48,739 bases of DNA from an uncultured Alphaproteobacteria bacterium (GCA_937891825.1 CALAHN010000028.1:1-48739), one strand, 5' to 3'. Shown: positions 8,676 through 17,555, counted from the stretch's first letter. Notes: generated by a model from the sequence alone, not told the origin. Program-made: numbers and translations.

Positions 8676-9958
8676 CGCCAGGCCCCGCCCTGGCCGCATG
8701 CGGACCGACCTCGGGGGCGCTTGCCCGCTATGCGTTTCTCGGCGGGGCGCTCGCGTTCGCGGGGCCGCCGATCTATATCCACGCGCCCAGTCTCTATGCC
8801 GCCGAATACGGCCTCGGCCTCGCGGCGATCGGCGGGCTGCTGCTGGCGGTGCGGGCGCTCGATTTCCTGCAAGACCCCTTGCTTGGCTGGTGGTTCGGTC
8901 GGACCGGCATCGCCAAGCGCCAGCTCGCCGCCGGATTTGGCGCGCTGTTGGCGCTTGGCATGCTCGGATTGTTCTGGCCAGACGCGCCCGGCGGCCCGGC
9001 GCTTCGCTTCACCCTCGGCCTGGCGGTCGTCTTCACCGGGTTCAGCGCCTTGCAGATCCTGTTCTATGCAAACGGCGTCGCCCTGGCCGGCGGCGCGGAC
9101 AGCTTGCATTCGCGGATCGCCGGCTGGCGGGAAGCCGGCGTCCTGACCGGGATCACCGCGGCCTGTATTCTGCCGGAGCTGCTGCGGCCGCTGGCGGGCG
9201 CGCAACTCGCTTACGGGCTGTTTGCGCTGGCGTTCGCCGTGCTGCTGGCGACGGCGCTCTGGACGAACCGCGCCCAGTGGACGCAGCCGCCGAAGCAGGC
9301 GGCGGCAGTCCGGACCGATCCCGGCGCCTTGCTGACGGCCGTCCAGGACCGGACGATCCGCCAGCTGCTCGCCATCGGCCTGCTGAATGCGCTGCCGAGC
9401 GGACTGACCGCGACGCTTTTCCTGTTTTTCGTGCGCGACCGTCTCGGCGCGCCCGACCATGTCGGGCCGACGCTTGTCGTGTTCTTCCTGGCCGCCGCCG
9501 TCGCCGCCCCGCTTTGGGCGAAGGCCGCGGGTCTGGTTGGCGCCAAGCGCGCCCTTGCCGCAGGCATGGCGGCGGCCATCCTGGTCTTCATCTGGGCGAC
9601 GCAGCTCGGGTCCGGCGACTGGCTGGCGTTCTATCTGGTGGCGATCGGGTCGGGCGCCGCCATGGGCGCGGACATGACCTTGCTGCCGGCGCTCTTGTCC
9701 CGCCGCCTTGCGGCCTTGCGGCAATCGGGCGAGGCGGTGTTCGGCTTGTGGGGCTTCGTCAACAAGGCCGCCCTCGCCCTTGCCGCCGGACTGGCTCTGC
9801 CGGCGCTCGACGCGGCCGGGTTCGTGCCCGGCCAGGCGAATGACGCAAGCGCCCTGACTGCCCTGACAATCGCCTATGCCGCAGCGCCCTGCGTCCTGAA
9901 GGCCCTGGCGCTCCTGGCGCTTTTAATCGTCCGCGTCGAAGAAGGACCTCGTCCATGA
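8672..9958 (+). CDS. MFS transporter, GPH (sugar:cation symporter)-like
   Basis: A 428-residue integral membrane protein with about twelve hydrophobic segments. It has the GPH/MelB-like layout: an early RALDFLQDPLLGWWFGR loop carrying the Asp-rich substrate/cation motif, and a central cytoplasmic linker near TNRAQWTQPPKQ. It overlaps both neighbours by ATGA. A GPH-family gene holds the equivalent position in the Rhodobacter RpoE-ChrR operon. The substrate is unknown; with lipid-modifying neighbours, a lyso-lipid or fatty-acid-related cargo is as plausible as a sugar. Confidence 0.82.
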   Translation: MTPGPALAACGPTSGALARYAFLGGALAFAGPPIYIHAPSLYAAEYGLGLAAIGGLLLAVRALDFLQDPLLGWWFGRTGIAKRQLAAGFGALLALGMLGLFWPDAPGGPALRFTLGLAVVFTGFSALQILFYANGVALAGGADSLHSRIAGWREAGVLTGITAACILPELLRPLAGAQLAYGLFALAFAVLLATALWTNRAQWTQPPKQAAAVRTDPGALLTAVQDRTIRQLLAIGLLNALPSGLTATLFLFFVRDRLGAPDHVGPTLVVFFLAAAVAAPLWAKAAGLVGAKRALAAGMAAAILVFIWATQLGSGDWLAFYLVAIGSGAAMGADMTLLPALLSRRLAALRQSGEAVFGLWGFVNKAALALAAGLALPALDAAGFVPGQANDASALTALTIAYAAAPCVLKALALLALLIVRVEEGPRP

Positions 9959-10536
9959 GCGCGCTTTTCTATATTGTCCTCGGGCTCACCATCGCGGTCG
10001 GCGGCCTGAAGACCTGGGATGCGATCTGGAGCTTCCGCGCCCAGACGCTCGCCGACTATGCTGAAGCCGATACGCCGGCCCTGAAGGACGTGCTCGGCCG
10101 GACCTTCCAGGCGGAAGGCGTGATCTACGATTTCACCGGGCGCGTGAAGTCCCGCTTCAATGCGCGGATCGTCGGCGCTTTCGACGATGCCGGCGGCACG
10201 CTCAATGAGGAGTTCGTCTATGCCAGCGGGGCGGTCGACCGGCGGGAGTGGTCGATCCGCTTCCTGCCCGACGGCCAAAGCTTCACGGCGACGGCGCCCG
10301 ACGTCATCGGCGAGGGCGAAGGTAAGATTACAGGCGACGCCATTCGCATGACCTACCGTCTGCAATTGCCGGAACGCGCCGGCGGCCATGTGCTGAATGT
10401 CGTCGACTGGCTCTATCTGCTTCCGGACGGATCGATCGTGAACCGGTCGGAAATGCGGAAGTTCGGCTTCAAGGCGGCGGAACTTGTCGCGACCTTCAGG
10501 CCGGTCGCCGCGCCGGCAGGGGCGCCGGGTCAATGA
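9955..10536 (+). CDS. DUF3833 domain protein
   Basis: A 193-residue protein with one N-terminal hydrophobic segment (residues about 4-20, uncleaved anchor or signal) and a lipocalin-like beta-rich domain containing FQAEGVIYDFTGRVKSRF and VDWLYLLPDGSIVNRSEMRKFGF, the DUF3833 hallmarks. It lies on the periplasmic side and probably handles a hydrophobic ligand, but no activity is known. It overlaps the upstream transporter and the downstream SDR by ATGA. Confidence 0.82.
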   Translation: MSALFYIVLGLTIAVGGLKTWDAIWSFRAQTLADYAEADTPALKDVLGRTFQAEGVIYDFTGRVKSRFNARIVGAFDDAGGTLNEEFVYASGAVDRREWSIRFLPDGQSFTATAPDVIGEGEGKITGDAIRMTYRLQLPERAGGHVLNVVDWLYLLPDGSIVNRSEMRKFGFKAAELVATFRPVAAPAGAPGQ

Positions 10537-11264
10537 GCGATCCCTGGCGCGGCAAATGCTATTGGCTGGTCGGCGCGTCGGAGGGCCTGGGCCGCGCCCT
10601 GGCGGAGCGCCTGTCCGCCGCCGGCGCGACGCTCTACCTCTCGGCGCGCAATGCGGACCGGCTGCAGGAACTGGCCGACGCCTTGCCCGGCCCGGCGGTC
10701 GTCGCGCCCCTGGACCTGCGCGACGCCGCAACCGTCGCCAAGGCTTTCGCCCGCATCGACCGGCCGCTTGACGGCATGATTTTCTGCGCCGGCCTCTATG
10801 AGCCGCTCGACGCCGCGCACTGGGATGCAGACGCGGTCGAGGCCATGTGCGACGTGAACTTCACCGGCGCCGCCCGCGTGCTCGGTCAAGCCGTGCCGGC
10901 GATGCTGGCGCAGGGTCGGGGGCACATCGTGCTGATCGGCTCGCTCGCAGGGCTGGTCGGCCTGCCGCGCTCCATCGGCTACGGCGCGAGCAAGGCAGGC
11001 GTAATCCACATGGCGGAAAGCTTGCGCGCCGACCTGCCCGACGCCATCAAGGTTCAGGTGATCAATCCCGGCTTCATCAAGACCCGCCTCACGGACAAGA
11101 ACGACTTCAAGATGCCGTTCATCCTCTCGGCCGAGGACGCGGCCGCGCGCACGGTCCGCCTGATGGAGCGCGGCCGTTTCAGGGGCTATTACCCCTGGCG
11201 CTTCGCCGCCCTGTTCCGGGCCGCTCGCCTGCTGCCGGACTGGCTATACTTCCGCCTCGTCTGA
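10533..11264 (+). CDS. Short-chain dehydrogenase/reductase, last gene of the ChrR-linked operon
   Basis: A 243-residue classical SDR with GASEGLGRAL at residues 14-23 and YGASKAG as the YxxxK active site (about residue 150). The C-terminal third (NPGFIKTRLTDKNDFKMPF) is the usual substrate loop. An SDR ends the equivalent Rhodobacter operon, so a role in redox processing of a lipid-derived product is inferred. Its last 21 bases overlap the 3' end of the convergent RNA methyltransferase gene. Confidence 0.85.
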   Translation: MSDPWRGKCYWLVGASEGLGRALAERLSAAGATLYLSARNADRLQELADALPGPAVVAPLDLRDAATVAKAFARIDRPLDGMIFCAGLYEPLDAAHWDADAVEAMCDVNFTGAARVLGQAVPAMLAQGRGHIVLIGSLAGLVGLPRSIGYGASKAGVIHMAESLRADLPDAIKVQVINPGFIKTRLTDKNDFKMPFILSAEDAAARTVRLMERGRFRGYYPWRFAALFRAARLLPDWLYFRLV

Positions 11265-12563
11265 CGCCGCCGCCGCCGGGGCTTCGACGGCCCTCAGCCA
11301 CGCGACGAAGAACCCGTCCGTGCCATGCTGCGCCGGCGTCAGCTTGAGATAGGGGCCGGTCAGGGGCGCCGGGAACGCTTCCGGCGGCGCCAGCGCGAAG
11401 CCTGGCGTCCGGGCCAGGAAGCGGTCGATCTGAGCTTCGTTTTCCTCCGGCAGCAAGGAGCAGGTCGCGTAGACCAGCAAGCCGCCGGGGCGGACGAGCC
11501 GAGCCGCCTTGGCGAGGATTTCAGCCTGGAGCTGCGTCAGGTCCGCGAGCGACGGCTGGCCCCTGGACCAACGGGCGTCCGGATTGCGCCGCCACGCGCC
11601 GACGCCCGAGCATGGCGCATCGACCAGCACGCGATCGAACCGGCCGCGCTGGCGCTTCAGCCAGCTATCGCCGGTCGCCTGCAGGACATGGCGGCGGACA
11701 TTATCGACGCCGGCCTTGGCGAGGCGCGGCGCGCTCCGCTCCAGCCGCCGCCCATCGGTATCCATCGCGACAAGCTGCCCCTTATTGCCCATTTGCGCCG
11801 CGATTGCGAGCGTTTTGCCGCCCGCGCCGGCGCAGAAGTCGGCCACCGTCTCGCCGGGCTGGGCGCCGAGCGCCAGGGCGACCAGTTGCGAGCCCTCGTC
11901 CTGGGGATCGATCGCGCCGTCGAGCAAGCCCGGCAAGCGGCCGAGCGCCACCCGGCCGTCCATGCGCAGTCCATCGGGCGCATAGGGTGTGCGCCGCGCC
12001 TTGAAGCCGCCGTTCATCAGCGCGCCAAGGGCGGCCGGCCGGGTCGTCTTCAGGAGATTGACCCTGAGGTCGAGGGGCGCGGGCGTCAACAGCGCCTGCA
12101 GCTCCGCCACGACGGCAGCGCCGAAGGCCGCCTGCAGGCCGTCCCAGGCCCACTCAGGGCATTCCAGCATGACCGCCTGGGGCATCGCCTCGGTTTCCAG
12201 CGGCGGCGCTCCAAGCGCCGATATCCAGCCGAACTCCCGGGCCGTCACCGGCGCCGGCGCATATTTGCCGCCGTCGAACATCGCGGCGAGCTCTTCCAGC
12301 GGCAAGGCGTCCGTCAGCATCAGATCGGCGATGACGCGCGACCGGGCGGTTTCCTCCGCGCCGGCGGCCCGAAGCCGCCAGCCAAGCCGGGCATGGCGGC
12401 GGGCGATGCCGAATATGCGCTCCGAGAGCGCCGCCCGGTCCTTGGAGCCGATATAGCGGCGCGCCCGTTGATAGCGGCCGAGGATCAGATCGAGCGGGCC
12501 GGGCCGCGCTTCCTGTTCGCCCAGAACTTCGATAGCGGCGGCGGCGATGGCGGCGGGGGTCAT
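11244..12563 (-). CDS. RsmB/NOP-family RNA (cytosine-5) methyltransferase
   Basis: A 439-residue SAM-dependent methyltransferase of the RsmB/Sun/NOL1 family, predicted to make m5C in ribosomal or transfer RNA. The N-terminal ~130 residues resemble the NusB-like domain of RsmB. The catalytic half has SAM motif I DFCAGAGGKTLA, the DAPCSGVG motif with its cysteine, and ATCSLLPEENE with the second catalytic cysteine. Its start overlaps the smr stop by ATGA (12560-12563). The exact target, 16S C967 or another site, is not fixed by the sequence. Confidence 0.88.
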   Translation of the reverse strand: MTPAAIAAAAIEVLGEQEARPGPLDLILGRYQRARRYIGSKDRAALSERIFGIARRHARLGWRLRAAGAEETARSRVIADLMLTDALPLEELAAMFDGGKYAPAPVTAREFGWISALGAPPLETEAMPQAVMLECPEWAWDGLQAAFGAAVVAELQALLTPAPLDLRVNLLKTTRPAALGALMNGGFKARRTPYAPDGLRMDGRVALGRLPGLLDGAIDPQDEGSQLVALALGAQPGETVADFCAGAGGKTLAIAAQMGNKGQLVAMDTDGRRLERSAPRLAKAGVDNVRRHVLQATGDSWLKRQRGRFDRVLVDAPCSGVGAWRRNPDARWSRGQPSLADLTQLQAEILAKAARLVRPGGLLVYATCSLLPEENEAQIDRFLARTPGFALAPPEAFPAPLTGPYLKLTPAQHGTDGFFVAWLRAVEAPAAAASDEAEV

Positions 12564-13108
12564 GAATGCTTTGCCTTATCCTTGCGGCGGATGCGGACGT
12601 AAAATGCGCCCGCGCCGCCATGACGTCTGTCAGCTTCGCTATATCCGGCGACGATGTCGGACATGCTGGAGAACCACTGGGGCGCCTCGCGTTTCAAGAC
12701 GCCGCGCCCAAGCCGGTCCGGATCGAGGCCGCGGCCGGTAATCACCAGAACGGCGCGTCGGCCCATCGCCTGACTTGCGCGGAGAAACGCGCTGAGGTTC
12801 AAGCGCGCTTCGTTCGCCGTCATGCCGTGCAGATCGATCCGGCCATCGATCGGCATCCGGCCGTTCTTCAAGCGTTGCGCCGTCGGCCGATCGATCGGCA
12901 AGGGCGGCGCCGGCCGGCTGGAATGGGGCAAGGCCGTCCGCGCGGCCTCGACCCGGCGGTCGGCCGCCATCGGCGAGAGCTCTGGCCGGGGTCCGGGCAT
13001 GGCGATCCGCGCCCGGCCCTTCAGCGGCGCGACCCCGCCGACGGCGCGGCGCCAAAGATCTACCTCCGCCTCGGTCGCCTGCCGTTCCCTGTGGCGGCGC
13101 CCGCTCAC
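12560..13108 (-). CDS. Smr-domain protein
   Basis: A 182-residue Smr (small MutS-related) protein. The N-terminal TEAEVDLWRRAVGGVAPLKG opening and the C-terminal domain with IDLHGMT and VITGRGLD (LDxH- and TGxG-type motifs) are those of alphaproteobacterial Smr proteins. Stand-alone Smr domains have nuclease or nucleic-acid-binding activity linked to ribosome rescue and recombination; the role here is not known. The start is the GTG at 13108, chosen because it forms a GTGA overlap with the upstream gene, follows AGAGGG, and gives the family's normal N-terminus. The open frame runs on upstream but is not coding there. Confidence 0.85.
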   Translation of the reverse strand: MSGRRHRERQATEAEVDLWRRAVGGVAPLKGRARIAMPGPRPELSPMAADRRVEAARTALPHSSRPAPPLPIDRPTAQRLKNGRMPIDGRIDLHGMTANEARLNLSAFLRASQAMGRRAVLVITGRGLDPDRLGRGVLKREAPQWFSSMSDIVAGYSEADRRHGGAGAFYVRIRRKDKAKHS

Positions 13109-13551
13109 CCCTCTTTTTCCGCTTTCGTGCGCGGCAGACGCTGGCTGGCGAACGGGCGCCAGTCTTCGTCCGGCCCTCTGATCTCGCTCGCCGCATCGCC
13201 GCGGAGCCGCATGGAGAGCGCGCCGGCGTTCCAAAGCGTCTCGAACCCTGTCCGGCCCGAGAGCGCGTAGGCGATCGCCTTCTTGCGCAGCCTCGCCATC
13301 ACCGCGAGGTTGATGGTGGTCGCGATCAGAATCAGCATCGACGCGGCGGCGGCGGCGGCCCCGATCCATCCGCCCAGGCGCCAGCCGACGACGATCAGGG
13401 CAAGCAAGGCGACCCACGGCAACAGATTGTCGGAGCGGCTGAAGACCGGGCTGCCCGGCTTGTTCAGAATCTTCAGGTCGGCGCCGAGATCGACCCGGCC
13501 GTCCCGCACGCCATACCAGATGCGCTCATAAAGATCCTGCTCGTCGGCCAT
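13105..13551 (-). CDS. Hypothetical two-helix membrane protein
   Basis: A 148-residue protein I do not recognise. Two adjacent hydrophobic segments (about residues 44-60 and 62-85: LLPWVALLALIVVGW, then an Ala/Ile-rich helix) are flanked by soluble ends. The N-terminus (MADEQDLYERIWYGVRDG) and the C-terminus are charged. It overlaps the smr gene by GTGA and is probably co-transcribed with smr and the RNA methyltransferase gene. Confidence 0.7.
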   Translation of the reverse strand: MADEQDLYERIWYGVRDGRVDLGADLKILNKPGSPVFSRSDNLLPWVALLALIVVGWRLGGWIGAAAAAASMLILIATTINLAVMARLRKKAIAYALSGRTGFETLWNAGALSMRLRGDAASEIRGPDEDWRPFASQRLPRTKAEKEG

Positions 13552-13645
13552 TGCTGCTTTCTATCCGCTCATTCGCGCGCCCGCCGAGAGGCGGATCGAT
13601 CCAGATCGAACTCGGGCAGAAGCGCCTGAGATAGGGCCTTTTGAT

Positions 13646-14266
13646 CTAGGAGATCGGCACAGCAGCGATATGCGCGGCATAACCCGGCCGGGTCAACATC
13701 CGATCGTAATATGCGCGGAGATGCGGCAGGTCCGGCCGCTCGAACGGCAGATTGAAAAAGCGGTGCAGATTGGGACCGAGCGGGATGTCGGCCATGGTCA
13801 GCTGGTCGCCGCCAAGCCAGTCGCGGTCCGCCAGCCGCGCGTTGACGATGCCGAACGCCGCGATCGACTGCGCGATGCCGGCATCGATCGCCGCCTGGTT
13901 CCGCTCCGCCGGCGGCGTGCGCACCAGACCCCAGAATACCGGCGTCATCGCTGGGTTCTGGGTGGTCTGCTGCCAGTCCATCCAGCGGTCGAGATCGGCG
14001 CGCGTCGCCGGGTCCGTCGGCCACAGGCCGCCGGCGTCATGCTTGGCGGCGAGGTAGCGCACGATGGCATTGGACTCCCATAGCGTCAGATCGCCATCGA
14101 CCAGGGTCGGGACCCGGCCGTTCGGGTTCATGGCCCGATATTCCGGCGTATCGACGACGCCGAAAGCCATGCCGGCGTCGACGCGCTCATACTCAAGCCC
14201 AAGCTCCGCAGCGGCCCAGAGGACCTTCATCACATTGCTCGACGTGATCCGCCCGTAAATCTTCAT
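13646..14266 (-). CDS. Glutathione S-transferase family protein
   Basis: A 206-residue cytosolic GST. The thioredoxin-like N-terminal domain has the glutathione-binding GRVPTLVDGDLTLWESNAIVRYLA block (cis-Pro and the WESNAI Glu-Ser pair); the helical C-terminal domain has LGGDQLTMADIPLGP with the N-capping Asp. Substrate unknown; it could detoxify electrophiles or peroxides. Ninety-four bases without a gene separate it from the membrane protein gene downstream, and 29 bases from mltA upstream. Confidence 0.88.
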   Translation of the reverse strand: MKIYGRITSSNVMKVLWAAAELGLEYERVDAGMAFGVVDTPEYRAMNPNGRVPTLVDGDLTLWESNAIVRYLAAKHDAGGLWPTDPATRADLDRWMDWQQTTQNPAMTPVFWGLVRTPPAERNQAAIDAGIAQSIAAFGIVNARLADRDWLGGDQLTMADIPLGPNLHRFFNLPFERPDLPHLRAYYDRMLTRPGYAAHIAAVPIS

Positions 14267-14295
14267 CGGGTTGCTCCCCCTGCAATAAGCCGCGC

Positions 14296-15468
14296 CTATT
14301 TCGGCGCGAGTAGATAAAACTGGCCCTGGCTCGCCATCCGGCCGGCGTTGTCGCCGGCCTGCGCGCCAGTGCCCCAGAAAAGGTCGCCGCGCTGGGCGCC
14401 CTTGATCGCTCCGCCGACATCCTCCGCGACGACGAGCCGCCGGATCGGCGGCGCGCCCGCGTTCGGATGCGGCACATCCAGCCAGACAAGGCCGCCAAGC
14501 GGGACGAACGCCGGATCGACCGCAAGACTGCGCATCGGCGTCAGGGGCGTGCCGGCGGCGCCGACAGGACCGGGGCCTGTGCGCTCGGTGAAGAATACCA
14601 CGGACTGGTTCAAGTTCATCAGGGCCGGCGCCTCACGCGGATTGTCCGCCAGCCAGCGCCGGATCGCCTGCATCGACATATCCTCGCGGCGGACGGCGCC
14701 CCGGGCGATCAGGTCGCGGCCGATGGCGCGGTAAGCCCGGCCATTCTTCCCGGCATACCCAACGCGCATGGTCCCGCCCTCCGCCAGGGCGATGCGGCCG
14801 GAGCCCTGGATTTCAATGAAGAACCCATCGACCGGATCGGCCAGCCAGACGATTTCCAGCCCGCTTCCCTGGAGCGCCCCAGCAACCACCGCCGCGCGGT
14901 CGTGATAGGGCACAAAACGCCCCTTCACGATCCGGCCAAGGATTGTGTCGCCCTGATATTTGTCGGAGAAGGCGCCAAGGTCGGCGGTGACGATATCGTC
15001 CGGCTTTGCATAAAGCGGCGTCTGATATGGTCCGCCCCGGACCCTCGATCCAGGCACTTCCGGCTCGAAGTAGCCTGTGAACAGGCCGGGTTCGGCCACG
15101 AGCCGATAGGCGACGAACCGGCGTGCGATAAAGTCACGGGCGCTTGTCGCGGGAACGGCGGCGGCATCGGCGCAGACGGCAGCCCACGCGCCCGCCGTCC
15201 CGAGTTCGGGCCAGGCGGGCGAAACCGCGGCTGACGGAGCTTTGGATTTGAACCGGCGACACACGGTCTGAAACGCCGTCAGCGCCGGCGCCGGATCGTC
15301 CGCATCCCAATTCGGCAGCGCCGTCAAAGAAACTTGAACCAGCCGCGGCGGGGGCGCCGGCGCAGCTTCGGAGGGCGCGGGCGCCTGCGTGGGTTCCGGT
15401 CCAGGCTTCTGGCCCGCGCAAGCCGCCGCCAGCAACGCAGCCAACGCCGCGCAGAACAAGCGATGCAT
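14296..15468 (-). CDS. mltA: Membrane-bound lytic murein transglycosylase A (MltA)
   Basis: A 390-residue lipoprotein that cleaves peptidoglycan glycan strands to 1,6-anhydromuropeptides. The start at 15468 gives a lipoprotein signal (MHRLFCAALAALLAAAC, lipobox Cys at residue 17) and follows AAGGCGG; the open frame begins 48 bases earlier but lacks a signal there. Family blocks visible are FTGYFEPEVPGS, IEIQGSGRIALAEGG and, in the 3D domain, VAEDVGGAIKGAQRGDLFWG with its catalytic Asp. mltA beside the Tim44-domain gene and smr is a common alphaproteobacterial arrangement. Confidence 0.92.
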   Translation of the reverse strand: MHRLFCAALAALLAAACAGQKPGPEPTQAPAPSEAAPAPPPRLVQVSLTALPNWDADDPAPALTAFQTVCRRFKSKAPSAAVSPAWPELGTAGAWAAVCADAAAVPATSARDFIARRFVAYRLVAEPGLFTGYFEPEVPGSRVRGGPYQTPLYAKPDDIVTADLGAFSDKYQGDTILGRIVKGRFVPYHDRAAVVAGALQGSGLEIVWLADPVDGFFIEIQGSGRIALAEGGTMRVGYAGKNGRAYRAIGRDLIARGAVRREDMSMQAIRRWLADNPREAPALMNLNQSVVFFTERTGPGPVGAAGTPLTPMRSLAVDPAFVPLGGLVWLDVPHPNAGAPPIRRLVVAEDVGGAIKGAQRGDLFWGTGAQAGDNAGRMASQGQFYLLAPK

Positions 15469-15479
15469 GTTCGCCCGCC

Positions 15480-15539
15480 TTAACAGGCTGGGGAAAAACT
15501 GCGCGTCCTGCATCACGGACTTTTTCCGAAGCCTGTTAA
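15480..15539. repeat. Nested 60-bp inverted repeat between the Tim44 gene and mltA
   Basis: Outer arms TTAACAGGCT (15480-15489) and AGCCTGTTAA (15530-15539) are perfect; inside them GGAAAAA pairs with TTTTTCC, and inside those GTCC pairs with GGAC. The structure starts at the stop codon of the Tim44-domain gene and ends 11 bases before the mltA start, partly overlapping its ribosome site. It could attenuate or process the shared transcript. Confidence 0.65.
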
Positions 15540-16210
15540 ACTGGCGCTTCGGTATCGATCAGGCGCCAGTTCGGATCGCTGATCGCCATGTCCCGCTCGA
15601 AAGTCCAGAGATCGGTGATGGTTTCGACCTGATTGGGAGCGCCGTCGATCGGCTGGCCTTCTTCATTGCGCGTGACATTGGTTTGCTCGGAGACGAAGCG
15701 GACGATCACCTGCGCGACCGTCCCTTTAACCACAACATCGTCCAGTTCGACGCTCTGCACGCCAATCAGCGTGGCGTCCAGGGTCTCATTGCGGTCTTCC
15801 CGGCCGGTAATCGCCGATTCCAGCGCGGTATAAACATCCTTGCTGGCAAGCGCCCGCAAGGTATCCCGGTCGCCGCCGGCATAAGCCGCCAGGATCATGC
15901 GGAAGGCTTCCTTGGCGCCGCCGAGGAACGCTGCTTCGTCGAAATCCGGGTCGAGCGCCAGCAACTTCGACGCCGGACCAGTGACGGGCGGGCGGGCATC
16001 GATCTGGGGGGCGCCGGGGAAGGGCGTCACATTGTCCGACTGATCGTCATCGGCGGGCTTGTCGGCCTTGCCGACATAACGTTCGGCATCTTCATAGCGC
16101 GGCCGTTCCTGACCGTGACGCTTGCCGAGCACGCTCCTCAGGCGAAGGATCAGAAATCCTGCGACCACCGCCAAAATAATGACTTCGATGAGGGCGTTGC
16201 CGCTACCCAT
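15536..16210 (-). CDS. Tim44-domain membrane-anchored protein
   Basis: A 224-residue protein with an N-terminal transmembrane helix (IEVIILAVVAGFLILRL, residues 7-23), a charged disordered linker and a C-terminal Tim44 (NTF2-like) domain from about residue 85 (FDEAAFLGGAKEAFRMILAAYAGGD ... WTFERDMAISDPNWRLIDTEAPV). Bacterial Tim44-like proteins are thought to be ancestors of the mitochondrial import-motor subunit; their bacterial role is unresolved. The ATG at 16210 follows GGGAG; the longer frame upstream runs through the divergent promoter region. It is divergent from fxsA with 194 bases between starts. Confidence 0.88.
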   Translation of the reverse strand: MGSGNALIEVIILAVVAGFLILRLRSVLGKRHGQERPRYEDAERYVGKADKPADDDQSDNVTPFPGAPQIDARPPVTGPASKLLALDPDFDEAAFLGGAKEAFRMILAAYAGGDRDTLRALASKDVYTALESAITGREDRNETLDATLIGVQSVELDDVVVKGTVAQVIVRFVSEQTNVTRNEEGQPIDGAPNQVETITDLWTFERDMAISDPNWRLIDTEAPV

Positions 16211-16404
16211 TCGAAATGCTCCCTTCGGGCCGAAAGGCCGACGTCCTGGACCGATTATCCAGCCGGACGCCGGCCGGTCGGCAAACCGTGCTTTAACCTG
16301 AACCGGATCATCCCTATGTTGGATGCGCCGCCATCGAATGAAAGCGCGCATTTCGCGCGCCGCCGTATTGTCGCACCATAGCGCCGGAGCGTTGCAAAGC
16401 AAGC

Positions 16405-16890
16405 ATGGGCTGGATCCTGTTTCTCCTTTTCGTCGGCTTGCCGATCGCAGAAATTGCCGTCTTCATTCAAGCTGGCGACATTATCGGATTATGGCCGACG
16501 CTCGGGCTGGTGATTTTGACCGCCGCCGCCGGCGCAGCCCTGGCGCGGTCCGAGGGCCGCTCGGCCATGCGCAGGCTGGCCGCCGCGGTCGAGGCCGGCG
16601 ACACGCCGACCGGCCCGTTGATCGATGCGGTCGCGATCTTCCTTGGCGGCGTCTTGTTGCTGACTCCGGGCTTCATTACCGATTGCTTCGGCCTCTCGTT
16701 GCTGTTCGGGCCGACGCGCGGCCTCTGGGGACGGGCGATCGTGGCGTTTCAGGCCAGGCGTAGCGGTCGGCGGCCGCCATCCGCCGGCCCCGGTCCCCGC
16801 CCCGGGCCGGGCGGGACCACGATCATCGACGGCGAATATGAGGAGCGGCCCGATCCGCCGCAGCCGCCCGATCGTCGGATCGACCCATGA
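16405..16890 (+). CDS. fxsA: FxsA family membrane protein
   Basis: A 161-residue inner-membrane protein of the FxsA family (named for suppressing phage T7 exclusion by F). It opens with MGWILFLLFVGLPIAEIAVFI, then a second helix (TLGLVILTAAAGAALA), the SEGR loop, and a third hydrophobic stretch ending LLLTPGFITDCFGL, all family hallmarks. The C-terminal tail is Pro/Gly-rich and cytoplasmic. Its TGA overlaps the ATG of the next gene. fxsA near secB and the Tim44-domain gene is typical of Alphaproteobacteria. Confidence 0.9.
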   Translation: MGWILFLLFVGLPIAEIAVFIQAGDIIGLWPTLGLVILTAAAGAALARSEGRSAMRRLAAAVEAGDTPTGPLIDAVAIFLGGVLLLTPGFITDCFGLSLLFGPTRGLWGRAIVAFQARRSGRRPPSAGPGPRPGPGGTTIIDGEYEERPDPPQPPDRRIDP

Positions 16891-17462
16891 TCCTGTTGCG
16901 CCACGGGCAAACCATCTTCAACCTGCATTTCAGCAAGGACCGCATCGATCCTGGCGTCGCCGACCCGCCGCTGACCGAACTGGGGCGGGCGCAAGCCCTG
17001 GCCGCCGCCCGGTCCCTCAAGGGCCGTCCGGTCGGGCGGATCGTCGCAAGCCCATACACGCGGGCCCTTGAAACCGCTGAAATCGTCGCTGACGATCTTG
17101 GGCTCGCCGTCGAGATCGATCCCGACATCCGGGAGCTTGCGGGCTATTCCTGCGATATCGGCTCCGAGCCCGACATCCTGAAGCAGCGCTGGCGGACGTG
17201 GGATTTCAGCGAATTGCAGCCGCGCTGGTGGGCGCACCACGAAGGCGACCCGGCCGCCGGGGGCCTGGATGAGCCGGAAACCCGCCTGATCGAGCGCATC
17301 GAGCGTTTCAGGTCGCGCATGGCCGGCCGACAGGACTGGTCCGAGACGCTCGTCGTCTGTCATTGGGGACCGATCCGGGCGCTGATCGGCCGCCGCGTCG
17401 AGAACGGCTGCTTCGCCCGCCACGATCCGACCCAGCCGCGCGGCTTGGAGTTGTCTCTTTGA
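16887..17462 (+). CDS. Histidine phosphatase family protein (phosphoglycerate-mutase-like)
   Basis: A 191-residue histidine phosphatase. The phosphate-accepting motif LRHGQT begins at residue 4 (RHG), SPYTRALETAE gives the second arginine, an acidic residue lies near the RDIRELAGYSCD-type loop, and CHWGPIRALIG carries the second catalytic His. Substrate unknown; members include phosphosugar, nucleotide and protein phosphatases. It overlaps fxsA by ATGA and so is co-translated with it, interposed in the usual fxsA-secB pair. Confidence 0.85.
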   Translation: MILLRHGQTIFNLHFSKDRIDPGVADPPLTELGRAQALAAARSLKGRPVGRIVASPYTRALETAEIVADDLGLAVEIDPDIRELAGYSCDIGSEPDILKQRWRTWDFSELQPRWWAHHEGDPAAGGLDEPETRLIERIERFRSRMAGRQDWSETLVVCHWGPIRALIGRRVENGCFARHDPTQPRGLELSL

Positions 17463-17555
17463 CGGCTTTCGTGCTAACGCCCTTGGCCATTCCGCGGGGC
17501 AGCCGCCCCACAGACCAACGACTTTGTCCTCACCATTCGTTAGGAGACAGCCAAT

